Part shown: piece by piece, positions 60,435 to 64,000 of the stretch
Layout of the letters: each line of letters opens with the position of its first letter
How positions within the stretch are numbered: the stretch's first letter is position 1
NCBI GenBank assembly: GCA_018242215.1
Contig: JAFECG010000019.1
Location: 483,994-547,993 of the forward strand
Source of the DNA: Pseudomonadota bacterium
GTDB taxonomy: Bacteria > Pseudomonadota > Alphaproteobacteria > Rhizobiales > Hyphomicrobiaceae
Length of the DNA stretch: 64,000 bases
Direction: 5' to 3'
The notes under the pieces: generated by a model
The model's database searches: none
What the model was told of the DNA's origin: nothing
The model's input: only the letters and a program-made list of their open reading frames with translations
Made by a program: the position numbers and the translations under genes

Positions 60435-63416
60435 CTACTGACCCAGCCTTTCAAGCAGGGCGGGGACGTGAACCTGATCGGCTTTGTAATTGCCGGTCAA
60501 CGCGTGCATGACGATGTTGATGCCGCCGCGGAACGCCATCTCGCGCTGCATCTCGCCGCCCGGTACCACGGGATAGAGAGGGTGGCCGCGATCATCGAGC
60601 GCCCAGGCAGCCGCCAGATCGTTCGACGTGATCATGATCGACGTCACGCCGTCCGAAACGCGCGCCTTGTGCGCGTCGTTTTCGTCCTTCGGTGTCGCCT
60701 CAACCCAGAGCTGGCCGCCATCCCAGCGGCCGGGGAACGAGCGGAGCAGGTAAAACGATTTCGTCACCACGTGATTTTCCGGGACCGGCTCGAGCGGGGG
60801 GACGTCGAGCTTGCTCAAAAGCCGCTGCAGGGCCGTGCCGCCGCTTCCGGCAAGCGGAAGAAGATCGGCGCCGCCTTGGCCGTAATCGCGCGTATCGAAA
60901 ATGATGAGGCCGCCTTCCTTCATATAGGCGTCGATCTTGGCGATCGTCGCGTCGGGAAGTGCCTCGGCGGATTTCAGCACGGGCCAATAAAGCACCGGAT
61001 AGAAGGCGATCTCGTCTTTCGAGATATCGACGGCCGCCGGTTCGCCGGGTTCGACCGCAGTGCGTGTCTGCAGGACGCGGCCGAGACCGCGCAGTCCGGC
61101 GCGGCTCGTCTCATCGGTCTCGCGATCGCCGCTCAGGACGTATGCGAGTGTCACTTTACTCGTCGCGTCGATCGCAGCGTTGTCCGCGGGTGACGCTGGG
61201 GGACGGACAATGGTCGGGCCTGATTGATCCGGATTTATCGGTGCGAAATTGTCGAGCTGGGGAATGGCGTCGCGGAAGTCGGGCGAGAGGTCCTGAGCCT
61301 TCGCGTCCTTTACGCCGGCCGCCAATGCGAGAACGCCAAGGATGATCACCGCAGCGCTTGCTGTCCGCGTCCGCGATCCCGGCCGACGTGTGAAGAGGCC
61401 ACGAATGCCGCCCGCCTGCAGGATCATGACAGCGATGATGTCGAGGAAGAGAAGACCGAGCGCCAGCGCCAGCATTGCGGGCTTCAGCGATGTGCTTGCG
61501 GCGTTCTCATAGCTCAACCGTGTGACGCCGGATGGCATCCCCGGGAAGGGGACAAGTACGCTTTTCGGCGTCAGTACGTTGAGCGCGCGCGGACTCGCCG
61601 CCTGTCCGTAATAGCCTGGCGGGTGCTCGAAGCTCGGCCGTGTGGTTTCGATTTCCGACGTCTTCAACGGTTCGGCAGTCGGCGGCGGCGAGACGAGCGT
61701 GCCGATGCCGTCGAGTGTCTTGAGAGGCGCGAGCACGCTTGATCCGGACGTGTTGGCTTTTGCGGAAGTATCGGCGGCGTTCGCCGCGGACTGTCCTTCG
61801 ACCGAAGCGGCGGCACCGACCGCACCCATGGTCGAAAGGCGGCGCAGCATCTCGACGAAGAGTCCCGACATCGGAAGGTTCGACCAGTCCGAATTTGCGG
61901 TCACGTGAAAGAGAACGAGGCGGCCATTCCCGTGTTTCGCGGCGGTAACCAGCGGCGTGCCGTCCTGAAGGCGCGCCCAGATCTCAACGTCGGGGGTAAG
62001 CTCCGCGGGGTCCGCGAGCACCTGACGTGTGACGGTGACATCCTTCGGCACGGTCAGCCCGGCGAAGGGACTGCTTTCATCGAAGGGCGCGAGCGCCTGC
62101 GGCGACGACCAGGAAAGGGCCCCGCCGAGGGAACGGCCACCGCGCCGCAGGACGACAGGCAAGAGGTCATCGCCGGCCTTTTCGAGACGCGGTCCGGCAA
62201 AGCGGACGAGCAGACCGCCGTGCTTGACGAATTCATCGACCTTTCTCGCGGCTTCGCCGCTGAGCGTGCCGATGTCTGCGAGCATCAGCACGGAGATGTT
62301 CTGCCTCAGGACGGAATCGAGGCCTTCGACGACGTTGGAATTTTTCGCGGCGACGACGTCGGCGTAGGGCTTCAGCGCTTTTTCAATATAGTAGAGCGGC
62401 GCCAGGAGCGGTTGCGCCTCCTCGCGACTTTCACCCGACAGCAGTCCGACGCGATGCCATTGCGTCATCGCATCGACGAGGCTGACGGCGCCTGCCGAAC
62501 GTTCGCCTGCTATTTCTATGCGGGCGACCTGATTGCGCAATTCGAGCGGCATCTCGAAGACCGCTTTTGTCGACGTTGCGCCGGGTGCCAGCTTGAAGTG
62601 CGCTTCGCCGAGACGCTCGCCGCGTCCCGAATAAGCATTGACCATGCCCTCGCGCGCCGGTCCCCCGGTCGACAGCACCGTCGCTTCGAGCTTGCCGCGT
62701 TCGGCGAGATCCGCGACGAGACCCAATGCTTCATGGCCGCGCGTTTCGTCGATCACCGACAGCGTCCCGCTGCCGGCGAGATTTTGCAGCTTTCTCGCAA
62801 CATCGGCAGCCTTGCCTTTGTGGTCGATGCCGTCATGGATCCAGGCGACCGAGGGATTTTTCACGCCGGCTTCCGACAAGCCGTTTTGAAGCGCCGTGAA
62901 GGCCGCTTCGCGGTCCGGCTCGAAGGGTTGCGGTGTAAGGGCCGCCGCGGTGGAGCGCGCTTCGCCGGGAGGCTCGATCTTCACGGTCGGCAGCTTGCTC
63001 GGGGCCGCTGTCGGCACGATGACGACGGGACGTCCCCCGCCTTCAGCTTCGCTGATGATGCGCCCGATCATGTTAGAGCGTTCGGCCCAGCGGGAGGCGG
63101 CTGCCCAGCCGTTGTCGACAAAGATGACGACGGGACCGGTGCCGGCAAGGCCGTGGTTCTTCGAGGCATTGAGGATCGGATCCGCGAGCGCGAGAATGAC
63201 GAGCGTTGCAGCGATGAGGCGCAGAAGCGTCAACCACCACGGCGTCTTCTCGGCGGTCTTCTCGTCACTTTCGATGCCAACGAGAATGCGCGTCGGGGGG
63301 AATTCGATCTGCGTCGGGCGCGGTGGAACGGCGCGCAGCAGCCAATAGATCAGCGGCAGCGTCAGCAGGCCGGCGAGAAGCCAGGGATTGAGGAACGCCA
63401 ACGGACCGAAGCTCAT
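60435..63416 (-). CDS. DUF4159 domain protein with BatA-like N-terminus
   Basis: The protein has 993 residues. The N-terminus has the BatA/CoxK-type start FLNPWLLAGLLTLPLIYWLL and a second TM helix (LTLLRLIAATLVILALADPI), then a VWA-like segment VVIFVDNGWAAASRWAERSN whose metal motif is degenerate. Another TM segment near 655-675 is followed by the DUF4159 domain (about 765-990), with VTLAYVLSGDRETDETSRAG and FDTRDYGQGGADLLPLAG. Its start overlaps the stop of the DUF58 gene (ATGA), and the next gene lies 11 bases on, so these form one operon. Likely inner-membrane, periplasm-facing. Confidence 0.85.
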   Translation of the reverse strand: MSFGPLAFLNPWLLAGLLTLPLIYWLLRAVPPRPTQIEFPPTRILVGIESDEKTAEKTPWWLTLLRLIAATLVILALADPILNASKNHGLAGTGPVVIFVDNGWAAASRWAERSNMIGRIISEAEGGGRPVVIVPTAAPSKLPTVKIEPPGEARSTAAALTPQPFEPDREAAFTALQNGLSEAGVKNPSVAWIHDGIDHKGKAADVARKLQNLAGSGTLSVIDETRGHEALGLVADLAERGKLEATVLSTGGPAREGMVNAYSGRGERLGEAHFKLAPGATSTKAVFEMPLELRNQVARIEIAGERSAGAVSLVDAMTQWHRVGLLSGESREEAQPLLAPLYYIEKALKPYADVVAAKNSNVVEGLDSVLRQNISVLMLADIGTLSGEAARKVDEFVKHGGLLVRFAGPRLEKAGDDLLPVVLRRGGRSLGGALSWSSPQALAPFDESSPFAGLTVPKDVTVTRQVLADPAELTPDVEIWARLQDGTPLVTAAKHGNGRLVLFHVTANSDWSNLPMSGLFVEMLRRLSTMGAVGAAASVEGQSAANAADTSAKANTSGSSVLAPLKTLDGIGTLVSPPPTAEPLKTSEIETTRPSFEHPPGYYGQAASPRALNVLTPKSVLVPFPGMPSGVTRLSYENAASTSLKPAMLALALGLLFLDIIAVMILQAGGIRGLFTRRPGSRTRTASAAVIILGVLALAAGVKDAKAQDLSPDFRDAIPQLDNFAPINPDQSGPTIVRPPASPADNAAIDATSKVTLAYVLSGDRETDETSRAGLRGLGRVLQTRTAVEPGEPAAVDISKDEIAFYPVLYWPVLKSAEALPDATIAKIDAYMKEGGLIIFDTRDYGQGGADLLPLAGSGGTALQRLLSKLDVPPLEPVPENHVVTKSFYLLRSFPGRWDGGQLWVEATPKDENDAHKARVSDGVTSIMITSNDLAAAWALDDRGHPLYPVVPGGEMQREMAFRGGINIVMHALTGNYKADQVHVPALLERLGQ

Positions 63417-64000
63417 CGCGTGCGCTCCTTGCCGTCGGTCGTGACGGAGTCGGAACTCGACGCGATCCAGCGATAGCCTTGTGCCGAGCCGTTGAGGCGC
63501 ATCAGCAGCGATAGCAGCGGCTCGGACGCGGGACGATCGGTGTGGTGGGTCAACAGAGACCAGCCGAAGCGTTTCGCCATCTCGGCCAGCTCGGCGCGAT
63601 GGGCGGCGAAGCGCGCCTGGTATTTCGGACGCAGCGATTCAACGCGATCTGCGACCCACCGCTGGCTGCCCGATGGAGTCAGAAATTCGGTGCGGCCGTG
63701 ATAGGGCAGCGTTTCTTCCGCGGGGTCGATGATCTGCACGAGGTGACCGCCGACGCCGACACCGGCATAGCCTTCGAGGCGTTCGCGGATGGCATGCACC
63801 GGCGCGAGGAAATCGCTGAACAGGATCAGACCGGAGAAGCGGTTCAATCCGGCATTTGGCGGCAGACTTTTCTGCGTGTGCTCGGAATTGGCGTTGGCGA
63901 CGATCGTTTCGGCGATGCGCGTGACGGCGTTGCGGCTGGCGGTCGGCAACATCTGCGCGAGCAGCGCGACGCGTTCGCCGCCGCGCACGAGCAGCTCGGC
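63413..64000 (-). CDS. DUF58 domain protein, C-terminal fragment
   Basis: This frame continues past the right edge of the window; 195 residues are visible. It shows the C-terminal half of a DUF58 protein: GLILFSDFLAPVHAIRERLE, HLVQIIDPAEETLPYHGRTE and MAKRFGWSLLTHHTDRPASE. DUF58 proteins partner MoxR AAA+ ATPases and VWA proteins in envelope or chaperone-type systems; a moxR gene probably lies just beyond the window. Its stop overlaps the start of the DUF4159 gene by four bases. Confidence 0.85.
   Translation of the reverse strand, partial: AELLVRGGERVALLAQMLPTASRNAVTRIAETIVANANSEHTQKSLPPNAGLNRFSGLILFSDFLAPVHAIRERLEGYAGVGVGGHLVQIIDPAEETLPYHGRTEFLTPSGSQRWVADRVESLRPKYQARFAAHRAELAEMAKRFGWSLLTHHTDRPASEPLLSLLMRLNGSAQGYRWIASSSDSVTTDGKERTR

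Noticed and set aside
61905-63476. 523-codon plus-strand frame opposite the DUF4159 gene
   Set aside because: Composition is typical of an antisense frame and it contradicts the tight operon on the minus strand.

Overview
This window looks like a chromosomal stretch of an alphaproteobacterium of the order Hyphomicrobiales, most likely close to Hyphomicrobium. The base composition is GC-rich with strong G/C third-position bias. The backbone order ymdB - yebC - ruvC-ruvA-ruvB - ybgC - tolQ-tolR-tolA-tolB - pal - cpoB - tilS - ftsH - folP - glmM is the alphaproteobacterial arrangement. SerC is of the alphaproteobacterial type. A promoter matching the alphaproteobacterial RpoH consensus lies before ftsH, and two exact TTAA-N7-TTAA (CtrA-type) sites lie in intergenic DNA. 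Genus assignment is inference. No tRNA, rRNA, CRISPR array, prophage, transposase or plasmid gene was seen.

Layout. 1-9800: end of a 5-formyl-THF cyclo-ligase gene, ymdB, yebC, a large membrane alpha/beta-hydrolase overlapping ruvC, the ruvCAB resolvasome with an extra membrane-protein gene between ruvA and ruvB, a Tat-type phosphoesterase overlapping ybgC, and a reversed RTX-repeat gene. 10300-17800: an enlarged Tol-Pal locus. Besides tolQRAB, pal and cpoB it holds two tandem tiny lipoprotein genes (44 and 41 aa) and a second OmpA-domain protein. 17800-27000: tilS, ftsH, folP, a GST, a PNPOx-like protein, a reversed orphan ParA with a partner, and glmM. 27000-35600: two outer-membrane beta-barrels, serC, a MuiA-like protein, purA, a YdcF-like protein and small membrane proteins. 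35600-45200: a 730-aa protein built of repeated DUF1217-like units, GNAT, a Nudix-fold protein, a phosphoesterase, a patatin, an XRE regulator, an LprI-like protein and two tandem RlpA paralogues. 45200-53450: chromate transporter, small secreted proteins, bactofilin, polysaccharide deacetylase, a 25-codon ORF with a near-perfect Shine-Dalgarno, and a GST-like protein. 53460-64000 (all minus strand): thiC with its TPP riboswitch and an in-frame repeat insertion, a phospholipase-C-like/helix-hairpin-helix fusion, and an operon DUF58 - DUF4159 - VWA/GATase-like membrane protein - dehydrogenase-like protein.

How the genes work together. The dominant theme is the cell envelope. Tol-Pal and CpoB couple outer-membrane constriction to division. 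FtsH is the inner-membrane quality-control protease. GlmM feeds UDP-GlcNAc synthesis. The RlpA pair, polysaccharide deacetylase, YdcF/ElyC-like protein, LprI-like protein and bactofilin act on or near peptidoglycan. The two beta-barrels populate the outer membrane. A second theme is one-carbon/folate and cofactor metabolism (cyclo-ligase, FolP, ThiC) and DNA repair (RuvCAB).

The most unusual items are the twin micro-lipoproteins plus a Pal-like paralogue inside the tol-pal cluster, the 25-codon minus-strand gene near 50.95 kb, the repeat inserted in thiC, and the PLC-like/HhH fusion. All functional calls rest on reading the sequence; no database search was run.
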